Shown in pieces: positions 18,096 to 27,304 of a stretch of DNA of 64,000 nt (position 1 is the stretch's first letter; each line of letters opens with the position of its first letter). The notes beneath the pieces were generated by a model that worked only from the letters and a program-made list of their open reading frames with translations, was not told the DNA's origin and searched no databases. The position numbers and the translations under genes are program-made. The stretch comes from Rhodospirillaceae bacterium UBA3470 (GTDB taxonomy: Bacteria > Pseudomonadota > Alphaproteobacteria > Rhodospirillales > Casp-alpha2). The stretch spans positions 1 to 64,000 of the forward strand of contig DFRF01000041.1 in assembly GCA_002378125.1 (NCBI GenBank), in the 5' to 3' direction.

Positions 18096-19517
18096 TTATG
18101 ATGAGTAGTACATCTGGAACTCCACAGGGTGTGGCGTGTGTTCAAAGTTGTAGACCTCTTCCCACTTCAGATCCATGTAGGCGTCGATCTGGTCGTCCGA
18201 GAACACGTCGCCCTTTTTCAGAAAGTCGCGGTCACCATCAAGGCTTTCCATAGCTTCGCGGAGCGAGCCGCAGACCGTCGGTACGTCGGCCAACTCTTCC
18301 GGCGGCAAGTCGTAGAGATCCTTGTCCATGGCGTCGCCCGGGTTGATCTTGTTCTGGATGCCGTCTAGACCCGCCAGCATCATCGCAGAGAAGGCAAGGT
18401 ACGGGTTAGCCATAGCGTCCGGGAAACGGACTTCGACACGCTTGCCGTTGGGCGAATTCGAGAACGGAATTCGACAGCTGGCCGAACGGTTACGGGCCGA
18501 GTAGGCCAGCAGGACCGGCGCCTCGAAACCCGGAATTAGACGCTTGTAGCTGTTCGTGGTCGGGTTCGTGAAGGCATTGATGGCTTTCGCGTGCTTGATG
18601 ATGCCGCCGATGTAGTGGAGCGCCGTTTCCGAAAGATCCGCGTAGCGCGAACCGGCGAAGGTCGGCTTGCCATCCTTCCAGATGGATTGGTGCGTGTGCA
18701 TGCCCGAGCCGTTGTCTCCGGCCACCGGCTTCGGCATGAAGGTCGCCGTCTTGCCGTAGGTGTGGGCAGTCATGTGGGTGCAATACTTGTAGATTTGCAG
18801 GTTGTCGGCAGCACGCACGAGCGTCGAGAAGGTCATGCCAAGCTCGTGCTGTGACGGCGCCACTTCGTGGTGATGCTTGTCCATGTTGAGCCCCATCTCC
18901 TGCATTACGGTGACCATCTCGGCACGCAGGTCATGGGCGCTATCGACCGGCGGAACCGGGAAGTAGCCGCCCTTGATACCAGGACGGTGGCCCAGGTTGC
19001 CTTCGTCGAAGAATTTGCCCGTTACGTAAGGGCCTTCTTCGGAATCGAACTCGAAGAAGGTGGAATTCATCTGCACGTCGAAGCGCACATCGTCGAAGAC
19101 GAAAAATTCAGCTTCGGAACCGAAGTAGGCGGTGTCGCCAATGTCGGTGGAACCAAGATAGGCTTCAGCCTTCTTGGCGACCGAGCGTGGGTCGCGACCG
19201 TAGGGCTGACCGGTGGTCGGCTCCATAATGTCGCAGCACATGATCATGGAAGGCTGCGCCGCAAACGGGTCCATGACGGCCGTCGAAGCGTCAGGGATCA
19301 GCGCCATGTCGGATTCGTTGATGGCCTTCCAGCCAGCGATGGATGAGCCATCGAACATAATTCCGTCCACGAAGCTGTCATCGTCGATAAAGTCCGCGCA
19401 CATGGTGAGGTGCTGCCATTTACCGCGCGGGTCGGTGAAGCGCAGGTCGACGAACGGAATGTCCCCGTCTTTCAGCGCCTTAAGGACATCGGCGGGGTTT
19501 TTGCAATCTAGAGTCAT
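18096..19517 (-). CDS. glnA: Glutamine synthetase type I
   Basis: A 473-residue GSI enzyme that makes glutamine from glutamate, ammonia and ATP as a dodecamer in the cytoplasm. Family landmarks are FDGSSIAGW, the metal-binding [11 protein letters not shown], the [14 protein letters not shown] segment, [10 protein letters not shown] and the glutamate flap and Arg region [13 protein letters not shown]. Tyr near residue 402 in [10 protein letters not shown] is the adenylylation site of the GSI-beta class, so activity should be controlled by GlnE. The ATG at 19517 follows an AAGGGAG site and begins [13 protein letters not shown]; an upstream ATG at 19544 lacks support. It lies 80 bases after glnB. 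Confidence 0.97.
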   Translation of the reverse strand: MTLDCKNPADVLKALKDGDIPFVDLRFTDPRGKWQHLTMCADFIDDDSFVDGIMFDGSSIAGWKAINESDMALIPDASTAVMDPFAAQPSMIMCCDIMEPTTGQPYGRDPRSVAKKAEAYLGSTDIGDTAYFGSEAEFFVFDDVRFDVQMNSTFFEFDSEEGPYVTGKFFDEGNLGHRPGIKGGYFPVPPVDSAHDLRAEMVTVMQEMGLNMDKHHHEVAPSQHELGMTFSTLVRAADNLQIYKYCTHMTAHTYGKTATFMPKPVAGDNGSGMHTHQSIWKDGKPTFAGSRYADLSETALHYIGGIIKHAKAINAFTNPTTNSYKRLIPGFEAPVLLAYSARNRSASCRIPFSNSPNGKRVEVRFPDAMANPYLAFSAMMLAGLDGIQNKINPGDAMDKDLYDLPPEELADVPTVCGSLREAMESLDGDRDFLKKGDVFSDDQIDAYMDLKWEEVYNFEHTPHPVEFQMYYSS

Positions 19518-19597
19518 TTTTGGGCTCCCTTCATCAGTAAGCAATAATGTTGCAACGCTTTGGGTATGTGGTCAGCGTTTTCTCTGGGACGTTCTTC

Positions 19598-19993
<396 letters not shown>

Positions 19994-20004
19994 TTATGCT
20001 CTAC

Positions 20005-20020
20005 AGCAGGTATCATGCCA
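20005..20020 (-). promoter_or_regulatory. Candidate sigma-54 (RpoN) promoter of glnB-glnA
   Basis: On the minus strand TGGCATGATACCTGCT matches the sigma-54 consensus TGGCAC-N5-TTGCW with two mismatches and has the invariant GG and GC separated by exactly 10 bases. A start about 12 bases downstream (near 19994) would leave a 5' leader of about 58 bases before glnB. Control of glnB-glnA by NtrC and RpoN is well established in alphaproteobacteria. A TGCA-N7-TGCA pair at 20030-20044 is near but has the wrong spacing for a standard NtrC site. Confidence 0.65.
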
Positions 20021-20226
20021 GAACCGGGTTGCAGCTTTATTGCATTTAAATCAGATAGTTAAATATTTAGATGATCATTATTACAATGTTAACGCCGATG
20101 ACAATTGCTTGATTTTTTGGCATTTGCCCATATGTCGATCACTGGCGACCCGCGGCAGTTGCGCAACCCCGAGCGACCGCATAGCCTTTCTTTGAGTTTT
20201 CTGTCCTCGCCATCTGGAGATACGCC

Positions 20227-20913
20227 ATGCCCCCCTATGCCAACGACGACGAACTGTTCACACTCCTCAAAACTAAGCTTTTCCCAGCGGTGGTTGGCGA
20301 CGTCTTGGACAAAATGGGGTATCTGCATCAGTTTCTGCCCGCCGACATTGAACCCCTGGACGACGACATGGTACTGGCCGGTCGGGCCATGCCGGTACTG
20401 GAAGCCGATATTTACGACGCCGAGGGCAGCAACAACCCTCTAGCAGGCAAGCCCTTCGGACTGATGCTCGAAGCTTTGGACAGCCTCAAACCCGGCGACA
20501 TTTATATCGCGGCAGGCGGATCCTTGAAATACGCCATGTTCGGCGAGCTCATGTCTACCCGGGCAAAGATTTTAGGCGCCAACGGCGCACTCGTGAATGG
20601 CTACATTCGCGACACCAAGGGCATCAAGGCTCTCGGCTTTCCAACCTTCGGGCGCGGAAAATATGCTCAGGACCAAGGGCCTCGCGGCCAGGTCATCGAC
20701 TACAACGTGACGGTAGAGATCGCCGGTATTCGTATTGAACCAGGCGCGCTGTTGTTCGGCGATTGCGAGGGTGTCCTGGTGATTCCCAAGGCGGTCGAGG
20801 AAGAGGCCATCGCGAATTCCCTGGAGAAGGCGGCCATGGAAAACACCGTCGAGGATGCTATCAAACGCGGTATGAGCACTGTGGAGGCATTCAAGACCTA
20901 TGGGGTGATGTGA
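20227..20913 (+). CDS. RraA-like / HMG-aldolase family protein
   Basis: A 228-residue protein of the RraA fold, a family covering the RNase E inhibitor RraA and divalent-metal pyruvate aldolases such as 4-hydroxy-4-methyl-2-oxoglutarate aldolase. The substrate-binding segment GANGALVNGYIRDTKGI has the Arg-Asp pair expected for the aldolase metal site, and GDCEGVLVIPKAVEEEAI corresponds to the conserved GDxDGVVVVP strand. In a catabolic setting the aldolase or oxaloacetate decarboxylase role is likelier than RNase regulation. It is transcribed divergently from glnB, with a 290-base shared region. Confidence 0.85.
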   Translation: MPPYANDDELFTLLKTKLFPAVVGDVLDKMGYLHQFLPADIEPLDDDMVLAGRAMPVLEADIYDAEGSNNPLAGKPFGLMLEALDSLKPGDIYIAAGGSLKYAMFGELMSTRAKILGANGALVNGYIRDTKGIKALGFPTFGRGKYAQDQGPRGQVIDYNVTVEIAGIRIEPGALLFGDCEGVLVIPKAVEEEAIANSLEKAAMENTVEDAIKRGMSTVEAFKTYGVM

Positions 20914-21387
20914 GCGCCCAATTTTTGTAAGCATCAAATTTGATTCGTATTTCTATACTCGTGATATTAGGCCAACGCGTTGGATATTTGATTAAACCGA
21001 AGAACGCACCAACCCGTGTAAATCAGTGCTGGAGCGCTTCATGCTTTCAGATACTCTCCCGGCGGCGACACATTGCGTTTCAACACTGACAATCCAGGCC
21101 GCCGAGACACCTTAGGACGACACCGTAAAAAGAAACGCACAAGAGACCCACGGCACAGGCAAGCAGCATCATCCGAATTAGGCCGTAGGCATGACAAATG
21201 AACTGTTTGAAACACTGGGCATCTAGGATCTCGTTTTAGTGCCTCCGAATTAAGGGCGCCTCCCCGCTGGACTGCGTAAAACGCTCGCACCCAAAAATCC
21301 ATGGCGTCATCGGGAAATGAAAACAGTTGCGGTCGGCGCGAAAGTGTGGAGATATCGAAGCGCCCGCCAATCGAACCGGATCGACCA
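20914..21387. other. Intergenic region, no supported gene
   Basis: About 470 bases between the RraA-like gene and the monooxygenase. Frames here are short and full of stops. An in-frame ATG at 21301 could extend the next gene by 29 residues, but the added sequence looks unlike the family. No hairpin terminator was found. Confidence 0.3.
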
Positions 21388-22506
21388 ATGCGCCTTGGCT
21401 ACTTCACCATGCCGATGCACCCCCTGGATCGGGACTATACAACCACCCTGAAGCAAGACCGCGAGACCATAATGCTCTGCGACGCCTTGGGCTATCACGA
21501 CGCCTTCGTGGGCGAGCATCTAACCGATACGGCAGAGAGTATCACCAACTCGATGCTGTTCCTGGCAACACTGATCCACGGCACGGATAATATCATCCTA
21601 GGCACGGGGACCTCCAACCTGACCCATACTCACCCGGTCCACATCGCTGCCCATGCGGCCATGTTCGATCATCTTTCGGAAGGTCGCTTCATCCTGGGCA
21701 TTAGCCCCGGCACGCTGATGTCTGACCGCGAGGCCCTCGGCATTCTGGACGAAGACATCAACAAGATGTTCGCCGAAGCCATCGACGTCATCATGGCCAT
21801 TTGGGAACGCGATCCGCCCTACAAGATCAATTTTCCCGACAACCGATGGGCCGTGACCACGGAGAAGTCCTTCGATCCGTCCCACGGCACGGGCATCATT
21901 CCGAAGCCCTATCAGAAACCGCATCCAGAAATCGTCGGCACCGTCGTGGCGCCGTTTTCCAAAGGCGTCATCGAGATGGGCAAGAAAGGCTTCCACCCGA
22001 TCTCTGCCAACTTCCTCATCGACAAGTGGGTAGCCAGCCATTGGGTCAACTATGCCCAGGGCTGCGAATTTGCACGCCGGTCCGCCAATCCCGCCGACTG
22101 GCGGGTGGCGCGGACTATCTTCGTCAACGACGACCATGCCACCGCGAAGGCCTATGGCAAAACGAATGAGCGCAGTCCCTACCGCTTCTATTACGGCCAG
22201 CTTCTCTACAAGCTTTCAAAGTTCGGCCGCCAGGGCGTCTTCAAGCGCGATCGGGACGAGCCGGACGATGCCATAACCATCGATCGGATCGTTGACGACC
22301 TCGTGATCTGCGGTGACGTGGAGAGCGTCATCGACCAGCTTTTAGCCTTTCGGGAGACCACGGGGCCGTTTGGCGAATTGATCATTGCCGGCATGGACTG
22401 GGTCGATGAGGATTTGACCAAGCGGTCTCTGCAATTGATGGCCGAAGACGTCATGCCGCGTGTCAACAAGGCCATTGGTGAAACCTGGGAACGTCAGGTA
22501 GCTTGA
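21388..22506 (+). CDS. LLM-class flavin-dependent monooxygenase
   Basis: A 372-residue luciferase-like (bacterial luciferase alpha-type) TIM-barrel enzyme that uses reduced FMN or F420 to oxygenate a small substrate. MRLGYFTMPMHPLDRDY is the usual start of one subfamily; FVGEHLTD, GTGTSNLTHTHPVHIAAHAA (the flavin-phosphate-binding loop) and RFILGISPGTLMSD are typical. No clear ribosome-binding site precedes ATG 21388, and an upstream ATG at 21301 is an alternative. It stands alone. The substrate is not evident. Confidence 0.88.
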   Translation: MRLGYFTMPMHPLDRDYTTTLKQDRETIMLCDALGYHDAFVGEHLTDTAESITNSMLFLATLIHGTDNIILGTGTSNLTHTHPVHIAAHAAMFDHLSEGRFILGISPGTLMSDREALGILDEDINKMFAEAIDVIMAIWERDPPYKINFPDNRWAVTTEKSFDPSHGTGIIPKPYQKPHPEIVGTVVAPFSKGVIEMGKKGFHPISANFLIDKWVASHWVNYAQGCEFARRSANPADWRVARTIFVNDDHATAKAYGKTNERSPYRFYYGQLLYKLSKFGRQGVFKRDRDEPDDAITIDRIVDDLVICGDVESVIDQLLAFRETTGPFGELIIAGMDWVDEDLTKRSLQLMAEDVMPRVNKAIGETWERQVA

Positions 22507-22629
22507 AGTTAAAGGCCGCCTAACCGTGCTGACGATCCAAGAATTTTCTGCGAACAAATTGTCAAAGCCTAACAGGCGGCCGGTCGGGACTTGGCAGCCA
22601 GTACGCGTTTCGACCTTTTGGCTCTAGGC

Positions 22630-23793
22630 CTATAGGGACGCCTTGATCCGCTCGATTGCGATCAAAATATTCTCCGTCGAATTGGCGTAGGAGAAACGCA
22701 CATAGCCCTCGCCCTGGACGCCGAAGCTGGTGCCGGCAATCAGCGCCACTCCGGCCTCGTTGAGAAGTCGATCCTGTAGCTCGCGGGCCGAGATTCCGGT
22801 TTCCGAGATGTTGGGAAAGGCATAAAAGGCGCCCGCGGGCTCGACACAGGAAAAGCCAGCGATCTGGTTCAGTTCGCGCATGATCACGCGCCGGCGCTCG
22901 TCAAATGCTGCGACCATTGCATCCACAGCATCCTGCGGACCGGTGAGCGCGGCGATGCCAGCAAACTGGACCGCCGCGTTGACGCAGGAGTGACAATTAA
23001 TTGAAAACCGCGTCGCCAGTTCGATCATGCCCTTCGGCCACACCCCGTAGCCCATGCGCCAACCAGTCATGGCGTAGGTCTTCGACCAGCCGTTGAGCAA
23101 GATCAGCCGGTCGCTCAGGCTCTCGTATTCCAGCATGCTTACGTGCTCGCGGCCGTCGTAGAGCATACGATCGTAGATTTCATCCGACATGATCGCCACG
23201 TGCGGGTGCTCCTCCAGACCCGCCGCTAGTTTGTCCATTTCTTCGCGGGGTACATAACCGCCCGTGGGGTTGGCCGGGCTGTTGATGATCAGCAGGCGCG
23301 TGGCCGGCGTTATCAACTCGAGCACCTCGTCTGCGGAGAAGGAGAAATTGTTCATTTCATGCAGCGCCATGGGCACGGGCTTGGCGCCGGTGAAGTTGAT
23401 GACACTTTCATAGATGGGGAAGCCCGGGTTGGGGTAGATGATCTCGGTCCCGGGCTCCCCGAACATGAGAATAGCGAAGAACATCGTTACCTTGCCGCCG
23501 GGCACGATCATGATCTGGTCTGGATCGATTGTGACGCCGCGCCGCGCCATAATGTCGGCGGCTACGGCCTCGCGGCACTCGACGATGCCGTTCGCCGGCG
23601 TGTAGCCATGATGACCGTCACGAAGAGCCTTCGCGGCGGCCTCGACAATGTGGTCCGGCGTCTTAAAATCAGGTTGGCCGATGCCGAGATTGATGATGTC
23701 CCTGCCTTCAGCAGACAACTTGTTGGCCCGGGCCAGAACCTCGAATGCTGATTCGGTGCCCAACCGACCCATGGCGGTGACCATTTCAACCAT
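22630..23793 (-). CDS. PLP-dependent aminotransferase, class I/II
   Basis: A 387-residue fold-type I aminotransferase of the aspartate aminotransferase Ib group. Landmarks are INLGIGQPDFKTPDHI, the NPTGGY segment (SPANPTGGYV), SDEIYDRMLY with the PLP-ring aspartate and tyrosine, the Schiff-base lysine in NGWSKTYAMTGWRMGYG, and the substrate-carboxylate arginine in GYVRFSYANS. It probably transaminates aspartate, alanine or an aromatic amino acid; sequence alone does not decide. It is divergent from a second aminotransferase with about 100 bases between. Confidence 0.9.
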   Translation of the reverse strand: MVEMVTAMGRLGTESAFEVLARANKLSAEGRDIINLGIGQPDFKTPDHIVEAAAKALRDGHHGYTPANGIVECREAVAADIMARRGVTIDPDQIMIVPGGKVTMFFAILMFGEPGTEIIYPNPGFPIYESVINFTGAKPVPMALHEMNNFSFSADEVLELITPATRLLIINSPANPTGGYVPREEMDKLAAGLEEHPHVAIMSDEIYDRMLYDGREHVSMLEYESLSDRLILLNGWSKTYAMTGWRMGYGVWPKGMIELATRFSINCHSCVNAAVQFAGIAALTGPQDAVDAMVAAFDERRRVIMRELNQIAGFSCVEPAGAFYAFPNISETGISARELQDRLLNEAGVALIAGTSFGVQGEGYVRFSYANSTENILIAIERIKASL

Positions 23794-23896
23794 CGATCTC
23801 TCTCCGTCTTTTCGTTAGGGGATGGGCACTCTATGGTAGCGGCCACGTTTGAGCAACGGGGTCGCCCCTGGAGAAGCGTGAGGGGGAGCCTGAGCT

Positions 23897-25054
23897 ATGA
23901 AACCCGTCAATTCCGTCCTGTCTAGTTACGGCGTCACCGTATTTGAGACCATGTCGCGCCTCGCCATGGAGATGGACGCCATCAACCTTGGCCAGGGCTT
24001 CCCCGACGACAACGGGCCAGAGAACCTGCGCCTCATGGCCGCCGAGGCTGTCATCAACGGGCCGAACCAATATCCCCCTATGCTGGGCATTCCGGAATTA
24101 CGCCAGGCGGTGGCGGAGCATAACAAGCGCTTTTATGACCTGGACGTTGATTGGCAGACGGAAACTATGGTCACCTGCGGTGCCACGGAAAGCCTAACTG
24201 ATTGCATCTTGGCGTTGATCGAGCCCGGCGACGAGGTGGTGCTCATTGAGCCCCTTTACGACAGCTACCTCCCCATGGTGCGTCGGGCCGGCGGGATCCC
24301 TAAGCTGGTCCGCTTAGAGCCACCAAACTGGGAACTGCCGCGTGACGCCCTGGCCGACGCTTTTTCCAGCAAAACTAAGATGATCTTGCTGAATTCGCCC
24401 CAAAACCCGGCGACCAAGGTCTACGACCGAAACGAACTTCAGTTCATTGCTGACTTGGTGATCAAGCATGACGCCTATGCAGTTTGCGACGAGGTCTATG
24501 AACACATCGTCTTTGATGGGGACCAACACATTCCCCTGATGACGCTGCCAGGCATGCGCGATCGCTGCGTGCGCATCGGCTCAGCGGGAAAGACTTTCTC
24601 CATGACAGCCTGGAAGGTTGGCTACATGACCGCCCCGGCGAACCTTTTAGGCGCCATCGCCAAGGCGCACCAGTTCGTCACCTTCACCACACCCACAAAT
24701 CTGCAACGCGCGGTGGCCATGGGCCTGGAACAGGAAGACAGCTATTTCGCCGGTCTCTGTGCCACGCAGGAGGCGAAGCGCGACCGCATCCGCGATGCCT
24801 TGGATGAGGCGGGCTTTGAAACGCTGTATACAGCGGGCACCTATTTCCTGTCCGTCGATATCCGATCGGTTGGGTTTGAGGGCGGCGACGTGGCCTTTTG
24901 CGAACACATCATTCGCGAGGCGGGCGTTGCCGCCATCCCCTTGAGCGCCTTTTATCAAAAAAACGGTCAACCCCACTTCGCCCGCTTCTGCTTCTGCAAG
25001 CAAGACAGCATTCTGGACGAAGCGGCGGCGCGCCTGAAGAACCATTTCGCCTGA
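23897..25054 (+). CDS. PLP-dependent aminotransferase (kynurenine/methionine aminotransferase-like)
   Basis: A 385-residue fold-type I aminotransferase of a different branch from its neighbour. INLGQGFPDDNGPENL is characteristic of the kynurenine aminotransferase/DapC-like group; NSPQNPATKVYDRNEL, CDEVYEHIVFDG and the lysine motif GSAGKTFSMTAWKVGY follow. The expected C-terminal arginine is in HFARFCFCK. The gene ends 23 bases before the TPP enzyme, whose ribosome-binding site is within this gap, so the two are likely one transcript. Together they could transaminate an amino acid and then decarboxylate the 2-oxo acid. Confidence 0.9.
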   Translation: MKPVNSVLSSYGVTVFETMSRLAMEMDAINLGQGFPDDNGPENLRLMAAEAVINGPNQYPPMLGIPELRQAVAEHNKRFYDLDVDWQTETMVTCGATESLTDCILALIEPGDEVVLIEPLYDSYLPMVRRAGGIPKLVRLEPPNWELPRDALADAFSSKTKMILLNSPQNPATKVYDRNELQFIADLVIKHDAYAVCDEVYEHIVFDGDQHIPLMTLPGMRDRCVRIGSAGKTFSMTAWKVGYMTAPANLLGAIAKAHQFVTFTTPTNLQRAVAMGLEQEDSYFAGLCATQEAKRDRIRDALDEAGFETLYTAGTYFLSVDIRSVGFEGGDVAFCEHIIREAGVAAIPLSAFYQKNGQPHFARFCFCKQDSILDEAAARLKNHFA

Positions 25055-25077
25055 CACGACAGAAGAGGAGTAACCTC

Positions 25078-26622
25078 ATGAACGGCGCCGAAAGCCTAGT
25101 CCGTACCCTAAAATTGGGTGGGATCGATGTCTGTTTCACCAATCCTGGCACGTCCGAGATGCATTTCATGGCAGCCCTCGACCGCACAGACGCGCTACGT
25201 TGTGTGCTCGGCCTACAAGAGAACGTCGTCACCGGGATGGCCGACGGCTACGCGCGGATGGCCGATAAGCCCGCCGCGACCTTACTGCACCTGGGCCCTG
25301 GGTTGGCCAATGGCTTGTCCAACCTGCATAACGCCTCAAAGGCGGGCACCGGCATCGTCAACATCGTCGGCGACCACGCAACCTACCACCTGGAGTACAA
25401 CGCGCCCCTAACCTCCGATATCGAGGGGATTGCCCGGCCCGTGTCCGACTGGGTTCGGACATCGCCCGTGTCAGAAGGCATCGCCGCAGACGGAGCGGAA
25501 GCCATCCGCCAGGCGAATACGCACCCCGGCCGTATCGCGACGCTGATCCTGCCAGGGGATACGGCCTGGAACGAGGGAGCCGAACCGGTCCCAGCGCCAA
25601 AGCCTAACGCCCCGGCCGCACCCAGCGCTGATAAGATTGAGGGAGCCGTGAAGGCGCTCTCCAGCGGCAAGCCTACGGGCATCTTCCTAAAGGGCCCGAC
25701 GCTCCGCGAACCAGGCTTAACTCTAGCCGGCAAGATAGCCGCAAGGACGGGCGCGCGCCTTTACGCCCCCACGTCCAACGCCCGAATCGACCGTGGCGCG
25801 GGGCGGATCGCCGTGGAACGGGTACCCTACGTGGTCGAATTAGCGGTTGAGCGCCTATCCGACCTGGAGCACATGATCGGCATCGGCGACGCGGAACCGG
25901 TGGCCTTCTTCGCCTATCCCAACAAACCGAGCCGTATTCTGCCGGACGGCTGCAACGTGCAACACCTGGCCACGGAAGAGGAAGACGGCACGAGGGCGCT
26001 GGAAATGCTGGTCGACGCGCTGGACGCTCACAACGAAACTCCGCCCGTCGCCGAACGGCGCGAGCCGGAGCTGCCGGCAGGTGAGCTAACCCAGGACACC
26101 ATTGCCGCCGCCGTTTCCAACCTTTTACCAGAGAACGCCATCGTCGTGGACGAGAGCGTCTCGTCGGGCCGTCAGCTCAATTGGCAGACGGCCGGCGCCC
26201 TACCACATAGCTGGCTTAGCATCTGCGGCGGCGCTATTGGCATAGGTTTGCCTCTGGCTGCCGGGGCCGGCATTGCCAGCCCGGACCGAAAGATCGTCGG
26301 CCTGCAGGCGGACGGTTCAGCCATGTACACTGTGCAGACGCTGTGGACTATGGCGCGTGAAAACATCGATGCAACCATCGTCATCTATGCCAACCGGGCC
26401 TATCGCATCCTGCAGGGTGAAATGACCGCCATGGGCGTGAGGGAACCGGGCCGGGTCGCCAAGGACATGTTCGGCCTGGACCGCCCAGACTTGGATTGGG
26501 TTTCAATTGCCAAAGGCATGGGCGTCGAAGGAGAGAAGGTAGAAGAAACGGAAAGCTTCATCGACGCCTTCCAACGCGGCCTGGCCACCGACGGTCCCTA
26601 TGTGGTGGAGGCGGTGATTTAG
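25078..26622 (+). CDS. Thiamine-diphosphate enzyme, acetolactate-synthase-like
   Basis: A 514-residue ThDP enzyme usually annotated acetolactate synthase large subunit, but closer in length and layout to benzoylformate/2-oxo-acid decarboxylases. The N-terminal PYR domain has the cofactor-activating glutamate in LGLQENVVTGMADGYAR; the middle domain spans about residues 185-330; the C-terminal PP domain has the Mg/ThDP motif in ADGSAMYTVQ ending with the Asn of VIYANRAY. The ATG at 25078 follows AGAAGAGGAG. No small regulatory subunit is adjacent, which argues against a biosynthetic acetolactate synthase. The substrate is unknown; coupling to the aminotransferase suggests a 2-oxo acid. Confidence 0.82.
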   Translation: MNGAESLVRTLKLGGIDVCFTNPGTSEMHFMAALDRTDALRCVLGLQENVVTGMADGYARMADKPAATLLHLGPGLANGLSNLHNASKAGTGIVNIVGDHATYHLEYNAPLTSDIEGIARPVSDWVRTSPVSEGIAADGAEAIRQANTHPGRIATLILPGDTAWNEGAEPVPAPKPNAPAAPSADKIEGAVKALSSGKPTGIFLKGPTLREPGLTLAGKIAARTGARLYAPTSNARIDRGAGRIAVERVPYVVELAVERLSDLEHMIGIGDAEPVAFFAYPNKPSRILPDGCNVQHLATEEEDGTRALEMLVDALDAHNETPPVAERREPELPAGELTQDTIAAAVSNLLPENAIVVDESVSSGRQLNWQTAGALPHSWLSICGGAIGIGLPLAAGAGIASPDRKIVGLQADGSAMYTVQTLWTMARENIDATIVIYANRAYRILQGEMTAMGVREPGRVAKDMFGLDRPDLDWVSIAKGMGVEGEKVEETESFIDAFQRGLATDGPYVVEAVI

Positions 26623-26679
26623 CGGACGAATCTTCGGCGCGTCGGAACGCCGATCGGCCACACAATCAAGGCGCGGGAC

Positions 26680-26796
26680 CTAGACGAAGATTTCGAGTGC
26701 GCCGATGACAAGAAACACAAGCGCCAGGGCTATCGCGGCGCCGTAGATCATGATGTTGCAGACAGACTTGATGGTGAAAGGTTGGTTCAAGTTCAT
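26680..26796 (-). CDS. Predicted 38-residue single-span membrane protein
   Basis: A small frame MNLNQPFTIKSVCNIMIYG followed by the strongly hydrophobic AAIALALVFLVIGALEIFV. A polar N-terminus and one membrane helix at the C-terminal end resemble many bacterial small membrane proteins. A weak AAAAGAG lies about 9 bases before the ATG. The third codon positions look coding. No family is recognised, and it is convergent with the ThDP enzyme gene. Confidence 0.45.
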   Translation of the reverse strand: MNLNQPFTIKSVCNIMIYGAAIALALVFLVIGALEIFV

Positions 26797-26935
26797 ATGG
26801 TGCTCTTTTCGTCTCTATACATTTGCGCAGCCTTGTAGCGCCTTAACTATATCACAAAGTGACGGGCAGATCATAAACGTTGGTTCTGGCATAGGCTAGG
26901 GACAACCTTTGTTAGAACACATGGTTTTGGCTAAT

Positions 26936-27160
26936 TCAGTCATCCCCAAACTTCACAATTGCATTCCCCGCTCGGCCTGACAGACCGTGTCCACCACAAA
27001 TCCGAACCGGCACCCTAATGTGGCGTTCGCCCATCGGGTAGTTGCCGCCCCCAACGAACATGATCTCGTCCTTGCCTGCTCCCAAAAGCGCCGTCTGCAC
27101 CTTTTTGCAGACCTTCGCCGTTAGGTTCGCCTTCCCGCAAATGGAACCCACGCCTTTCAC
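26936..27160 (-). CDS. Uncertain 74-codon frame with coding-like base use
   Basis: A GTG-started minus-strand frame (VKGVGSICGKANLTAKVCKK then VQTALLGAGKDEIMFVGGG, ending NAIVKFGDD) has third positions rich in G and C like real genes here. No ribosome-binding site or family is recognised. It may be a remnant. The rest of the gap 26797-27304 holds nothing else I can support beyond the likely promoter of the HAD gene. Confidence 0.25.
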   Translation of the reverse strand: MKGVGSICGKANLTAKVCKKVQTALLGAGKDEIMFVGGGNYPMGERHIRVPVRICGGHGLSGRAGNAIVKFGDD

Positions 27161-27304
27161 GTGCTCGGTTTGCTTCGTCTTCTACGCCGCCTGAATGGCT
27201 ACAACCCTCAGCGCCGCCAAGGATACGGTCACCACTTCGGTGCTGTGACCAGAAGGTTTCAATGGCGCTTGCAAAATGTCCTGCGACATCGCCCTAATAC
27301 CTCC

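Noticed and set aside
18867..19346. 159-codon plus-strand open frame
   Set aside because: Antisense to glnA with no recognisable domain; a shadow of biased codon use.
20030..20044. TGCA-N7-TGCA as an NtrC binding site
   Set aside because: NtrC sites have about 9 bases between the TGCA halves; this spacing is too short to call.
21598..22137. 179-codon minus-strand open frame
   Set aside because: Antisense to the luciferase-like monooxygenase; no family features.
22514..22581. GGCCGCC ... GGCGGCC inverted repeat between convergent genes
   Set aside because: The arms are only 7-8 bp and about 54 bases apart with no T-run, so a terminator call is not supported.
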